Part shown: positions 1 to 7,801 of the stretch, in pieces
How positions within the stretch are numbered: the first letter of the stretch is position 1
Layout: each line of letters opens with the position of its first letter
Assembly: GCA_021107345.1 (NCBI GenBank)
Contig: JAIOSX010000174.1
Location: 1 to 13,777, forward strand
Reading direction: 5' to 3'
From: Candidatus Aegiribacteria sp.
Lineage (GTDB): Bacteria > Fermentibacterota > Fermentibacteria > Fermentibacterales > Fermentibacteraceae
Length of the DNA stretch: 13,777 nucleotides
Program-made: the position numbers and the translations under genes
The notes under the pieces: model-generated
Databases searched by the model: none
What the model was told of the DNA's origin: nothing
Seen by the model: the letters and a program-made list of their open reading frames with translations, nothing else

Positions 1-44
1 ACTTGAGTAGTTGTATGGAAAATATGCATTTGGGAGGAAATTGT

Positions 45-1169
45 ATGAAATGCCTGTTAACTGTTTTCGGTTGTCTCATTACTGTACTTTCAGGATGCGG
101 TGGAAACGGTCAGAAACCCGTAAGTGTTCAGGATATGCCGGTGCTTCCGGTGGATACCCTTCAGGCGGTTCTTGAAATAGGAGTTGAGCTGGGGGATTCT
201 ACGAACACCTTCGGTGCCATAATCAGCACGGTTATCGACCGGAGGGGCAGGATTCTTGTGCTTGATCAGGTTGCTTCCTGCATGAAGGTCTACGACAGTA
301 ACGGAAATTACCTCCGGCAGATTTCAAGACATGGCAACGGTCCGGGCGAACTGGTCATGCCCTGGGGGATGTTTCTGATGTCCGATGGCAGGCTCATGGT
401 GCTTGACCCGGGAAAAAAGGGATTCGTGGTTTTCGATGATTCGCTGCAATTTGTAGAGGAGATCGGCCTGTGGCCACAAAACCCTCCGTTCCAGGGAACT
501 CCCCTTTCAGAGAATCGGTATGTTGGTTACAAAATCGGTACTGACATGACCGATGGGGGAATCGTAATGAATCGCCGTGTAGCATTATACACATATGGAG
601 AGGAAGAATGGGATCTGATCCTCTGGCAGGATTCCATAGAAGCAAGCATGAATGAAATAATGGAAAATCCATCCATGTTCCTTATCGATATGCTTGATCC
701 TCTCAGTATCGGTGGAAACGGTTCCGACAGGATCTATTTCTCCCTCAAGGATGGTGAGGAGTATCGAATAACTGGCTGGAATCCGGAGGGGGAGGAAATT
801 CTCAGCATTTCAATGGATCTGGCTCCGGTGGAAAAGACACCTGCTGAAATCGCCGCTGAAAGCACCTACGTAACCAACTACATCAGCAGGATGAGCGGTG
901 GGGGAGGTTTTCCCTTTGAATTCGAACCTGATCCATTCAAGGATATGGTTATCGGCGTTAATATCGGACCTGATGGCAACCTGTGGGTAAGGCGCGGTAC
1001 AGTCAATACACCCTTTTTTGATATCTTCGATACGAACGGCAACCTTCTGCATCACACCATATTCCCCTGTGACGGCTGGAGCTGGAAAACAAGTGTCTCT
1101 CAGGAAGGCATTCTTGCGTGGGAGGAAGACCCCGAAGAGGGTTATCAGGTACTGTACTTACTGGAGTAG
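45..1169 (+). CDS. Six-bladed beta-propeller lipoprotein
   Basis: Predicted lipoprotein of 374 residues. The ATG at 45 is chosen because GGGAGG lies at 32-37 with good spacing and because it starts directly with a signal peptide: MK, a hydrophobic stretch, then lipobox LSGC with the lipidated Cys at residue 18. After a short linker, repeated beta-strand segments of NHL/6-bladed-propeller type follow. These include 'DRRGRILVLD' (about residues 65-74), 'VYDSNGNYL' (82-90) and the family hallmark HGNGPGE (96-102), with further blades such as 'DGNLWVRRGT' near the C terminus. Proteins of this style are common and mostly uncharacterised in FCB-group bacteria. No enzymatic motif is visible. It probably sits on a membrane leaflet facing the periplasm and may bind a ligand or partner protein. 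It converges with the GGDEF gene only 26 nt downstream, and no terminator hairpin is visible between them. Confidence 0.85.
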   Translation: MKCLLTVFGCLITVLSGCGGNGQKPVSVQDMPVLPVDTLQAVLEIGVELGDSTNTFGAIISTVIDRRGRILVLDQVASCMKVYDSNGNYLRQISRHGNGPGELVMPWGMFLMSDGRLMVLDPGKKGFVVFDDSLQFVEEIGLWPQNPPFQGTPLSENRYVGYKIGTDMTDGGIVMNRRVALYTYGEEEWDLILWQDSIEASMNEIMENPSMFLIDMLDPLSIGGNGSDRIYFSLKDGEEYRITGWNPEGEEILSISMDLAPVEKTPAEIAAESTYVTNYISRMSGGGGFPFEFEPDPFKDMVIGVNIGPDGNLWVRRGTVNTPFFDIFDTNGNLLHHTIFPCDGWSWKTSVSQEGILAWEEDPEEGYQVLYLLE

Positions 1170-1195
1170 TTCGCACAAGTGATGGAGAAGGATTA

Positions 1196-4100
1196 CTACG
1201 TGTTGAACTTAGCCAGCCATTTCTTTGCGTCAAGTTTAGTGAATATTTCAAATGACTGCCTGGTTCTTTCATCAGCCTCGGTTTTATTACCCAATTCCCC
1301 GAACATCAAACCCTGGTAGTAATAAACCTTGGCAAGCATGAACCTTTCCTTAAGCTCCTCGAATTGCGACAATGACCTGTTGAAACTGGATTTTGCTGTG
1401 TTGAAGTCCCCATCTTTAAGAGATACCCGACCCTCAAGGTAGAATGCTGCAGCCTGTATTTCCTTTGAATCGAATTCTTTCAGAAGAGATAAGAGTTCTT
1501 CCAGCTGTTTTCTGGCGTGAACTGTGTCTCCTTCTTCCAGAGAAAGGGTCGTTGTTGCTGTCAGTAATGAAGCAGTCAGTAGTTTTGACTTTAAATCCTT
1601 CAGAATTTCTTCAGCTTTAGTAAAGCAATCCCTGGCATTGTGAATATCACAATTCTCAAGATAAGCCCTGCCTTTTCGAATGTAGCATTTAGTGAGTCCG
1701 TCCGGATCGGGTGTTTCCTTATAAATTCTTATCGCATTTTCAATTATATCGATCGCTTTCTTGATATTCCCATGTCTGGCATACATTTCTCCAAGATTAA
1801 GGAAACATCCGGCTTCATTGACCTTATCTCCTGTTTCTCTGTACTTTTCCAGGGAATTGCTCAGGTATTTCTGAGCATTTTCATAATCTCCCGTAAGTAT
1901 GCAGATGCAACCAAGATTATTACACGTGATTGCTTCAGCTCTGCGATTCCCGATGGCTTTTATGATACTCATTGCTTTGCGATACAATTCAATAGCTCCC
2001 GTGAAATTCCCTCTGTAGTATTTGATATTCCCTGTATTTACCAGTGAAGCTATCTGACCTGCTTTGTCGCCTACTTTCTTACTGATACTCAGGGATTCAT
2101 CGTAAAGCTTCAATGCCTTTTTATATTCACCCATTCCAGTATAGGATGAGCCCATTCCGTTCAATGCATTCATTTCAATCTTATGCAGAGAATGCTTCCG
2201 TACTATTTTCAGAGAACGCTGGAAGTATTCAATAGAAATCTGGTATTCGCGAAGCATTCGCTTCCCGACGGCGATTCTTGTAAGACTGGATGCTTCACCT
2301 CTGATGTTCTTTACTTTTCTGTATATCCTGAGTGCGCTTTCAGCGGTTTCCACTGCTTTGTCATACAGCGAGATATCCTTGTAAACCCTGCTGATTTCGA
2401 TAAGACTATCAGCCCTGTCTACAAGATTCCCCGTTTTTTCCGAATGAACAATCGCCTTCTCAAGATCAGCTATGGCAAGATCGTTTTCTCCTATCAGATT
2501 GTATACGGAAGAACGGTTTCTCAGGCATTCAGACAGTCCTGGTTCAGTATCAGCATTTTCGGAAGATTCCAGAGTGTCTATTGCCCTTGTGTAAAATCTG
2601 ATGGCATCCCGGCTGGCATAAGCGTATTTAGCTCTGTCTCCCGCAATAATACTGAATTCAACCGCCTTTTCGTGATCACCGCATTGATAGAAATGATACG
2701 AGAGCTCCTCGACAACTTTCTCAATATTTCCACTGTTCAAAGAGAGTAGTTTCTCACCCACTCCATGATGAAACCGACTCAACCTTGTTTTGCTCATACG
2801 GTTGTATATTATTTCTCGAACAATATCCTCGGAAAATACGTAATGCTCCCCATTTCCCTCTGAAAGCAGCCTTTTCTCAAGAATCTCGTCCAGATGATCA
2901 AAAAGCTGCCCCTCGTTAATCCCTGTTACTTCATGGAGAAATCTGAAGCTGAATGCTCTTCCTATAACGGAGGCATGCTCCAGAAGAGAGTAGGCTCTAT
3001 CACTAAGTTTCTCCAGTTTTCTTTCGATTACGCCTTCTACTGAATAAGGAATCGTCTTTGCTGAACTTTCATCAAACTCATATTCACTTCCGTTCCAGTT
3101 CAGAGCACCATCATCCTTAAGAGATTTCAGCAGTTCTTCTATGAAAAACGGGTTGCCCCCGGTTTCTCTGTAAATGTACTCGGTAAGTTCTGGTGAAGAT
3201 TCCGTATCTATGATAGATGAGATAATCGTGGTAACTTCGTGTTTGTCCAGAGGTTCAAGAGTAATTTTCTTCATGAGGTTCTCACGAGCCATGGAATGCA
3301 GAACATTCTGAAAAGCACTGTGTTGAATCTCTTCAATCCGATAGACCAGTATGAATAGAATGGGTTTGCTTCGAAAAGCTCTTACAAGGTAGTGAAGAAG
3401 CTCAAGTGAATTTTCATCCGCCCAGTGAATATTATCAATACAGATGAACAAAGGACCATTCGCGATCTGAAGTTCAAGGAATTTCCTCACACCTTCGAAG
3501 AGTCTGAATCTGTCGACCATCAGAACTTCTTTGCCTTCTTCCACAGGCCTTTTAAGAATTTCAGGGACGATCTTGGCAAGCTCTATCTGATAAACCCTGG
3601 GAAGTTTATCAAAGTGTTGCTCATCCTGCATGAAGACTAGAAAACGAAGAACTTCCCTGAATGGGTAATAGGGAATGGAACGGGTCGTGGTCGACAGATT
3701 GCTGCATATGAATATTGTCTTCTCTTGAGACCTGGCAAGTGACAATTCTTGAAATAGTCGAGTTTTTCCGACACCGGTTTCACCGCTGATACAGACCGCT
3801 TCTCCCCTGAGGGAGAGAACGGATTCTACTATATCCTCCAGCATTGACAGCTCTGAAGATCGTCCGATCAGCTCAACGGCAGGAATGATCAGGCTCTTCT
3901 CAAGAAGGGCTCGGATTCCAATACGATCCCTGCCATGCCTTTTCGCGCTGTATAGATTTTTATCGGCAATATTGAAAAGGGGAAACCAGTCATTACCATC
4001 TTCAGGACAGGAGGCAATGCCAATGCTCATTGTCAACCTGATTTGTGCAAACTCCCTTGACCGGCATTGCTCAATAAATCGTTGAGAAATTCTGCATGCC

Positions 4101-4408
4101 AGTTTGAAATTGGTTTTGGGTAGAAGACATATGAATTCATCTCCACCATAACGGAATACTGAATCATCCTGCCTGATGATATCCTCTAAAAAGGATGAAA
4201 ATTGAACAAGTACCGAATCACCCATTGAATGCCCGTATGTGTCGTTTATATTTTTGAAATGGTCAAGATCAAGAAGTAAGATTGACAAAGGACTGCTTTC
4301 CCGGCAGGCTTTCTGTAAAGACTCAGGACCTTTTATGTTAAGATATCGTCGGTTATAAAGCCCACTCAGATCATCAAGATATTCCCTTTTCATCTCAATA
4401 TTCTTCAT
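1196..4408 (-). CDS. GGDEF diguanylate cyclase fused to AAA ATPase and TPR repeats
   Basis: A 1070-residue cytoplasmic signalling protein with no membrane segment. Residues about 10-165 form a complete GGDEF domain. It has the 'LSGLYNRRYL' entry motif, metal-binding D47 in 'DLDHFKNINDTYGH', the active-site GGDEF at 88-92, and the inhibitory c-di-GMP site RxxD at R79-D82, exactly five residues before GGDEF. It should therefore make c-di-GMP from GTP with product inhibition. Residues about 178-480 are a MalT/AAA_16-type ATPase, with Walker A GETGVGKT (209-216), Walker B 'FICIDNIHWAD' (321-331) and the conserved 'TGGNPFFIEELL' (416-427). From about 560 to 1065, a long run of TPR helices follows, with many A/G-x3-A/Y-x4-A patterns. 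The fold order resembles class III adenylyl cyclase-AAA-TPR and LuxR/MalT regulators, but a GGDEF takes the output position. The TPRs presumably sense a protein or small ligand; that is inference. An AAGGA lies 12 nt upstream of the ATG; a second in-frame ATG is at codon 6. Confidence 0.93.
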   Translation of the reverse strand: MKNIEMKREYLDDLSGLYNRRYLNIKGPESLQKACRESSPLSILLLDLDHFKNINDTYGHSMGDSVLVQFSSFLEDIIRQDDSVFRYGGDEFICLLPKTNFKLACRISQRFIEQCRSREFAQIRLTMSIGIASCPEDGNDWFPLFNIADKNLYSAKRHGRDRIGIRALLEKSLIIPAVELIGRSSELSMLEDIVESVLSLRGEAVCISGETGVGKTRLFQELSLARSQEKTIFICSNLSTTTRSIPYYPFREVLRFLVFMQDEQHFDKLPRVYQIELAKIVPEILKRPVEEGKEVLMVDRFRLFEGVRKFLELQIANGPLFICIDNIHWADENSLELLHYLVRAFRSKPILFILVYRIEEIQHSAFQNVLHSMARENLMKKITLEPLDKHEVTTIISSIIDTESSPELTEYIYRETGGNPFFIEELLKSLKDDGALNWNGSEYEFDESSAKTIPYSVEGVIERKLEKLSDRAYSLLEHASVIGRAFSFRFLHEVTGINEGQLFDHLDEILEKRLLSEGNGEHYVFSEDIVREIIYNRMSKTRLSRFHHGVGEKLLSLNSGNIEKVVEELSYHFYQCGDHEKAVEFSIIAGDRAKYAYASRDAIRFYTRAIDTLESSENADTEPGLSECLRNRSSVYNLIGENDLAIADLEKAIVHSEKTGNLVDRADSLIEISRVYKDISLYDKAVETAESALRIYRKVKNIRGEASSLTRIAVGKRMLREYQISIEYFQRSLKIVRKHSLHKIEMNALNGMGSSYTGMGEYKKALKLYDESLSISKKVGDKAGQIASLVNTGNIKYYRGNFTGAIELYRKAMSIIKAIGNRRAEAITCNNLGCICILTGDYENAQKYLSNSLEKYRETGDKVNEAGCFLNLGEMYARHGNIKKAIDIIENAIRIYKETPDPDGLTKCYIRKGRAYLENCDIHNARDCFTKAEEILKDLKSKLLTASLLTATTTLSLEEGDTVHARKQLEELLSLLKEFDSKEIQAAAFYLEGRVSLKDGDFNTAKSSFNRSLSQFEELKERFMLAKVYYYQGLMFGELGNKTEADERTRQSFEIFTKLDAKKWLAKFNT

Positions 4409-4430
4409 AAGAACTGATATTCCTTACGGA

Positions 4431-4493
4431 GAGGGTCGGAGAGGGACGGAGGTAATTAAAAAATCTAATTACCTCCGTCCCTCTCCGTCCCTC
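4431..4493. repeat. 28-bp near-perfect inverted repeat (hairpin or REP-like element)
   Basis: The left arm (4431-4458) and right arm (4466-4493) are reverse complements over 28 bp with a single mismatch (the t at 4436). They flank a 7-nt loop, AAAAATC on the + strand. Each arm contains two tandem 10-bp units of the form GAGGGwCGGA followed by GGTAATTA. On the - strand it lies after the stop of the small membrane protein (4503) and ends 22 nt before the ATG of the GGDEF gene. No T-run follows the stem, so it is not a standard intrinsic terminator. It could be a REP/REPIN-like dispersed repeat, a miniature transposable element, or an RNA leader hairpin that limits read-through. No second copy was seen in this window. 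Confidence 0.9.
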
Positions 4494-4502
4494 CCATCTC
4501 TT

Positions 4503-5177
4503 TTACCAGGCGCTGCCCTGGTTGTCCGCCATGTAATAGACCGGCATAACCAGATCCACCAGATCAGCGTATTCTTCCGGTTTTCTTTTCTTTCCAAAAT
4601 TAGTCATAATGGCATTGCCGTTCATTTCAACTGTCTTGAAGGATTTCTTATGCTGAAGCAGGTGCTGTCTGAGTTCAGGCCCTACGATCTGTGGTGTGCG
4701 TACTTCATCGCCTTTCAGAACAAAAGCTTTTGAGAACTCCGGATCTTCATCAAAGTTTATATCCTGAGCGCCAAACTTATTTCCAACCCAGTCAAGCAAT
4801 GCCATCTGCCTTCTCAGAAAAGTCCTGGGAAGATCCAGTCCTTCCTTCTCCAGAATACAGATTGTCTGTCTGTAGGTTTTTGATGTCCGGTTTCTGCCTG
4901 TATGGCTGTGTACTGTATACTGATAATCGGCAAGATGGACTGTAACACCCTCCGATTCCCATTCAAGATGGTTCCTCATCTTCCTGCTTGATCCTGTGTT
5001 GAAAAGCTGGAAGGGTAAGTTAGAGAAAAGGGTTGAACCTTTAGGTGTAAATCTGGCACCAAGCCTCTGAGCAATCCCTTCCCAGGCGGCTGTCCGCTTC
5101 TTACCCATCATTACCACTGTCCAGATGCCGATACCTATTATCGCAAAAACAATAATTATTGGAGCTGCCTGTGACAT
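4503..5177 (-). CDS. Membrane-anchored protein of unknown function
   Basis: A 224-residue protein I cannot assign to a characterised family. The ATG at 5177 follows a strong AAAGGAG site. Residues about 5-25 form one hydrophobic helix (PIIIVFAIIGIGIWTVVMM), followed by basic residues KKR, which suggests an N-in anchor with... the bulk possibly on the cytoplasmic side. The soluble part begins with 'WEGIAQRLGARFTP' (about 32-45) and has several short beta-rich segments, e.g. 'GVTVHLADYQYTV', and Arg/Thr-rich stretches. I recall similar hypothetical proteins with an 'RLG.RF' start in diverse bacteria, but none with a known role. No catalytic motif is evident. The 3' end is followed by the long inverted repeat and then the GGDEF gene on the same strand, so the two may share a transcript. 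It is divergent from arfB. Confidence 0.82.
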   Translation of the reverse strand: MSQAAPIIIVFAIIGIGIWTVVMMGKKRTAAWEGIAQRLGARFTPKGSTLFSNLPFQLFNTGSSRKMRNHLEWESEGVTVHLADYQYTVHSHTGRNRTSKTYRQTICILEKEGLDLPRTFLRRQMALLDWVGNKFGAQDINFDEDPEFSKAFVLKGDEVRTPQIVGPELRQHLLQHKKSFKTVEMNGNAIMTNFGKKRKPEEYADLVDLVMPVYYMADNQGSAW

Positions 5178-5280
5178 GAAAACTCCTTTCCTTTTCTGTA
5201 TTGTACTACATATTCCTTAATGCAAGATGATACTTCGATGGTAAAGGGTCAAGGATGATATACAAAAGAGTATTGCAGTG

Positions 5281-5712
5281 ATGATAGAAATAACAGGATC
5301 AATAAAAATACAGGAAGATGAACTCGAATTCGATTTTGTTCATTCGGGAGGCCCCGGTGGGCAGAAGGTTAACAAAACAGCATCCGCGGTAGTAATGAAA
5401 TTCGATATACGGAACTCACCCTCCCTTCCGGAGGAAGTAAGGAAACGCCTTGAGGAAATATGCGGCAACCGTGTGAACAGGAAAGGTATTCTGGTAATCC
5501 ACGCCAGGCAGCACCGCTCACAGATAAAAAACAGGGGAAGCGCTGTAAACATGCTGATCAAACTTATTAGAAAGGCTTCTGAAATTCCGGTGAAAAGGAA
5601 ACTGACAAAGCCTTCAGCAGCATCTGAGAAGGATAGACTGGCGGAAAAGAAAAGACGTAGTCTTCTGAAGAAAAACAGAAATTACATGCCTTCAAAGGAA
5701 GACTATGAATAG
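5281..5712 (+). CDS. arfB: ArfB-type peptidyl-tRNA hydrolase (ribosome rescue)
   Basis: A 143-residue class I release-factor-like protein that should hydrolyse peptidyl-tRNA on stalled ribosomes. The GGQ catalytic motif is at residues 26-28 in 'HSGGPGGQKVNKTAS'. Counted from the ATG at 5281, this is the same position as in E. coli ArfB (YaeJ), so this start is preferred over the adjacent GTG at 5278. The conserved 'VNRKGILVIHARQHRSQIKNR' region appears around residues 64-84. The C-terminal ~40 residues are rich in Lys/Arg (PVKRKLTKPS...KKRRSLLKKNR), matching the tail that ArfB inserts into the empty mRNA channel. There is no codon-recognition domain, as expected for ArfB rather than RF1/RF2. 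The shine-dalgarno signal is weak (AAAAGAG at 5264-5270). It lies 74 nt upstream of selD on the same strand and may be cotranscribed with it. Confidence 0.9.
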   Translation: MIEITGSIKIQEDELEFDFVHSGGPGGQKVNKTASAVVMKFDIRNSPSLPEEVRKRLEEICGNRVNRKGILVIHARQHRSQIKNRGSAVNMLIKLIRKASEIPVKRKLTKPSAASEKDRLAEKKRRSLLKKNRNYMPSKEDYE

Positions 5713-5786
5713 CTGTTCCCAGTTGCAGGCTTTTGTATATTTCGGCTGCAGGTATTAAATACCAATATCCTATGAAATGAGATGAT

Positions 5787-7007
5787 TTGCCAGATTTCAA
5801 GCTTTATACAGGAGAAAATTGTCCATGTCCCTCCGACTGTAAAAGACGGGGAAAATGTTCGGAATGCATAGCATTTCATCATGACAGGCACCAGCAGACC
5901 TACTGCGAATTTCTCCAGGAGAAACTGCAGTGCGGCGGTATTCCCCAGCGTTCGCTTCCATCAGGTAAAGAGATAAGGCTGACGGAGTACGGCCCCTGCG
6001 CCGGTTGAGCAGGCAAACTTAACCCGACCAGGCTGGCCGGGATACTTGAAAAACTGCCTCTACCCGATTCACCCAACCTTATTGTCGGGATGCAGACGAT
6101 GGACGATGCGGGAGTATACAGGCTTACCGACGAGATAGCCCTCGTTCAAAGCGTTGATTTCTTCTTCCCTATAGTAGATGATCCAAGAAGTTTCGGAAGG
6201 ATAGCAGCCGCAAACAGCCTTTCGGATATCTGGGCTATGGGAGCCAGAGCAATTACGGCGATGAACCATCTGGCTTATCCTGCGGGGAAGATCCCGCCTG
6301 AAGCGATCGAGGAACTTCTTACAGGGGCTGCGGAAAAACTTCATGAATCAGGTGTGGTTCTCCTGGGCGGACACACCATGGAACAGGAGGATTTCTGTTA
6401 CGGTATGAGCGTAACAGGAATTACAAACCCCCGAACAGCCCTTACGAATGACAATGCAAAACCGGGAGACCTGATAATCCTGACAAAACCTATCGGTACG
6501 GGAGTTTGCTGCGATGCCATGATGAATGGCGGTCTGAACTCGGAGCAGTTCAACGCTTTCGTTTACTGGATGGAACGGCTGAACAAGTACGCCTCCGAGA
6601 TAATACAGAGGTTCGATGTAAGCTGCCTGACAGATGTTACAGGCTTCGGCCTTCTGGGTCATTCGCTACCCGTAGCCAGGAATGCTGGAGTCAGGATAGT
6701 GATAAATTCGAAAGATGTACCGCTCCTGCCGGGCCTGCCCGGTCTACTTGACAAATTCAATCCAAAGGGCGTCTGTAAGTGTTCTGACTACGTTGACCCT
6801 TTCCTGAAAATCGGGGAAAACGTTGACAGAAAATATTATTCACTGTTCGCCGAAGCCCAGACTTCCGGAGGACTGCTTGCAACCGTCAGGCAGGATCAGG
6901 CGGATGCCCTTGTTAAAACCCTCAGGGAACACGGGGATACCGAAGCAGCCATAATCGGACATGTTCAGAAGATGGATGATCCATCCGTACTGCTTGAACT
7001 GATATGA
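5787..7007 (+). CDS. selD: Selenocysteine-containing selenophosphate synthetase with Cys-rich N-terminal domain
   Basis: SelD makes selenophosphate from selenide and ATP, the selenium donor for selenocysteine. The frame is open from TTG 5787 to 7007 except for one TGA at 6006-6008. Around it the protein reads 'IRLTEYGPCAG-U-AGK', which aligns with E. coli 'IRLTQYSHGAG-C17-GCK': the UGA sits on catalytic Cys17, and the essential Lys20 is kept. Downstream SelD motifs are intact: 'MDDAGVY', 'DFFFPIVDDPRSFGRIAAANSLSDIWAMG', 'LLGGHTME', 'DVTGFGLLGH' and 'AQTSGGLL' (given here as separate short motifs). Read through, it has 406 residues with Sec at 74, longer than the usual ~345. The extra N terminus carries C12, C14, C18, C24, C27, H31 and C40, a pattern I associate with small DUF6485-like Cys-rich proteins. 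TTG 5787 is the only usual start codon between the upstream in-frame stop (5778) and the UGA, with no strong ribosome site. Without Sec decoding this would be mis-split into a 73-residue fragment and a SelD lacking its active site starting at 6090. Confidence 0.92.
6006..6041 (+). promoter_or_regulatory. UGA Sec codon with candidate bacterial SECIS hairpin
   Basis: The in-frame TGA at 6006-6008 is followed by a stem: CCCG 6023-6026 pairs with CGGG 6038-6041, an A-C mismatch follows, then CC 6028-6029 pairs with GG 6035-6036. The apical loop AGGCU is at 6030-6034. The loop starts 22 nt after the UGA, inside the range known for bacterial SECIS elements that bind SelB. The loop resembles the AGGUCU loop of E. 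coli fdhF in having A-G-G first. The stem is seen in the sequence; SelB binding is inferred from its position and from the SelD context. Confidence 0.65.
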
Positions 7008-7741
7008 ACTGTCCAAAATGCGGACATGAACAAAATGATGAAAACAACGAATGTGTCCGATGCGGATTAATCTTCAGCCAGTACAAACCTTTGGATTACG
7101 ATAGGATACTGATAAGATCACCTTTCAATGAGACTGAAAAACGGTCGCCGCTAAAGCGCATTTTCAATTATATGTTCCACACAAAAGATGAAATTGAAAT
7201 CGTGTACTTCATAGGAAGGCTCATCGTTTTCATTTTCCTCTTCATCTGGAGCATTAAGTTCCTTCAGTGTTCCATCGAAAGCAACTATGTAGGAAAATCC
7301 TTCCTGCATCTTGTTAACCTGCCTTTCCATGAAGCGGGACATATTGTTTTCAGGCCTCTGGGCAGAGTTATGCATTCCCTTGGTGGAAGTCTGGGGCAGG
7401 TTATCATGCCATTGATCTGTACCCTTGTCCTCCTGATCAAGACCCGTGACACTTTCGGTGCCTCCATAGGTCTGTGGTGGATGGGAGAAAGTATACTGGA
7501 CATGGCTCCATATATAAATGACTCAAGATCAATGAGTCTTCAGCTTCTCGGTGGTAATACTGGCGCTTCATCCCCGTACGGTTTTCACGACTGGAATTTC
7601 ATACTTACCGAGTTGAATCTGCTCAGGCATGATCACCTGATTGCAAACATTGCGGCCACAGGAGGTAAGCTGATTATTTCCTTATCCCTTATTTGGGGAG
7701 CAATACTCCTGTTCAGGCAGTTCAGAAGACTGAAAATGTAA
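7004..7741 (+). CDS. Zinc-ribbon membrane protein with HEAGH (M50-like) motif
   Basis: A 245-residue integral membrane protein. It opens with a zinc ribbon (C3-x2-C6 ... C17-x2-C20: 'CPKCGHEQ', 'CVRCGLIF'). This is followed by a hydrophilic linker and a first membrane segment at about 65-88. The motif FHEAGH (108-113) then gives an HExxH zinc site at the edge of a membrane region, as in site-2-protease-like M50 proteins. More hydrophobic segments lie at about 128-147 and 218-238, with conserved-looking 'GLWWMGESILDMAPY' and 'HDWNFILTELNLL' between them. The classical M50 NPxxxDG third-ligand motif is absent; the D166 or H195-D196 region could supply it. The ATG overlaps the selD stop as ATGA, so translational coupling is very likely and a link to selenium metabolism is possible. 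Peptidase activity is not proven by the motif. Palindromes downstream (7765-7779) are the only terminator-like feature after the gene. Confidence 0.85.
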   Translation: MNCPKCGHEQNDENNECVRCGLIFSQYKPLDYDRILIRSPFNETEKRSPLKRIFNYMFHTKDEIEIVYFIGRLIVFIFLFIWSIKFLQCSIESNYVGKSFLHLVNLPFHEAGHIVFRPLGRVMHSLGGSLGQVIMPLICTLVLLIKTRDTFGASIGLWWMGESILDMAPYINDSRSMSLQLLGGNTGASSPYGFHDWNFILTELNLLRHDHLIANIAATGGKLIISLSLIWGAILLFRQFRRLKM

Positions 7742-7764
7742 ATCTTCGACAATCTCCGAAGCGT

Positions 7765-7779
7765 CAGCATCTGATGCTG
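7765..7779. other. Short palindrome between convergent genes
   Basis: CAGCATC (7765-7771) and GATGCTG (7773-7779) are exact reverse complements around one base, giving a 5-bp stem with a 5-nt loop in RNA. It lies 24 nt after the stop of the zinc-ribbon membrane protein. It is followed by no clear T-run, so at best it is a weak terminator or a pause site. Confidence 0.35.
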
Positions 7780-7801
7780 TTCAGGATACTGATTACTATT
7801 C

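Noticed and set aside
2183..2749. A 188-codon open frame on the + strand inside the GGDEF-AAA-TPR gene.
   Set aside because: Antisense to the TPR region, no recognisable motif; the - strand protein is clearly the real one.
5751..5763. Small palindrome GGTATTAAATACC before selD.
   Set aside because: Only 5 bp on each side, AT-rich, and no promoter boxes could be placed convincingly; no second copy seen.
5778..5780. A second in-frame UGA before the selD Cys-rich domain as another Sec codon.
   Set aside because: It would put Sec at residue 3 with no conserved context and no hairpin at the right distance; the TTG start explains the gene more simply.
5340..5891. Short - strand open frames opposite arfB and in the arfB-selD gap.
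   Set aside because: They overlap arfB and the start of selD, have no ribosome sites and no recognisable domains.
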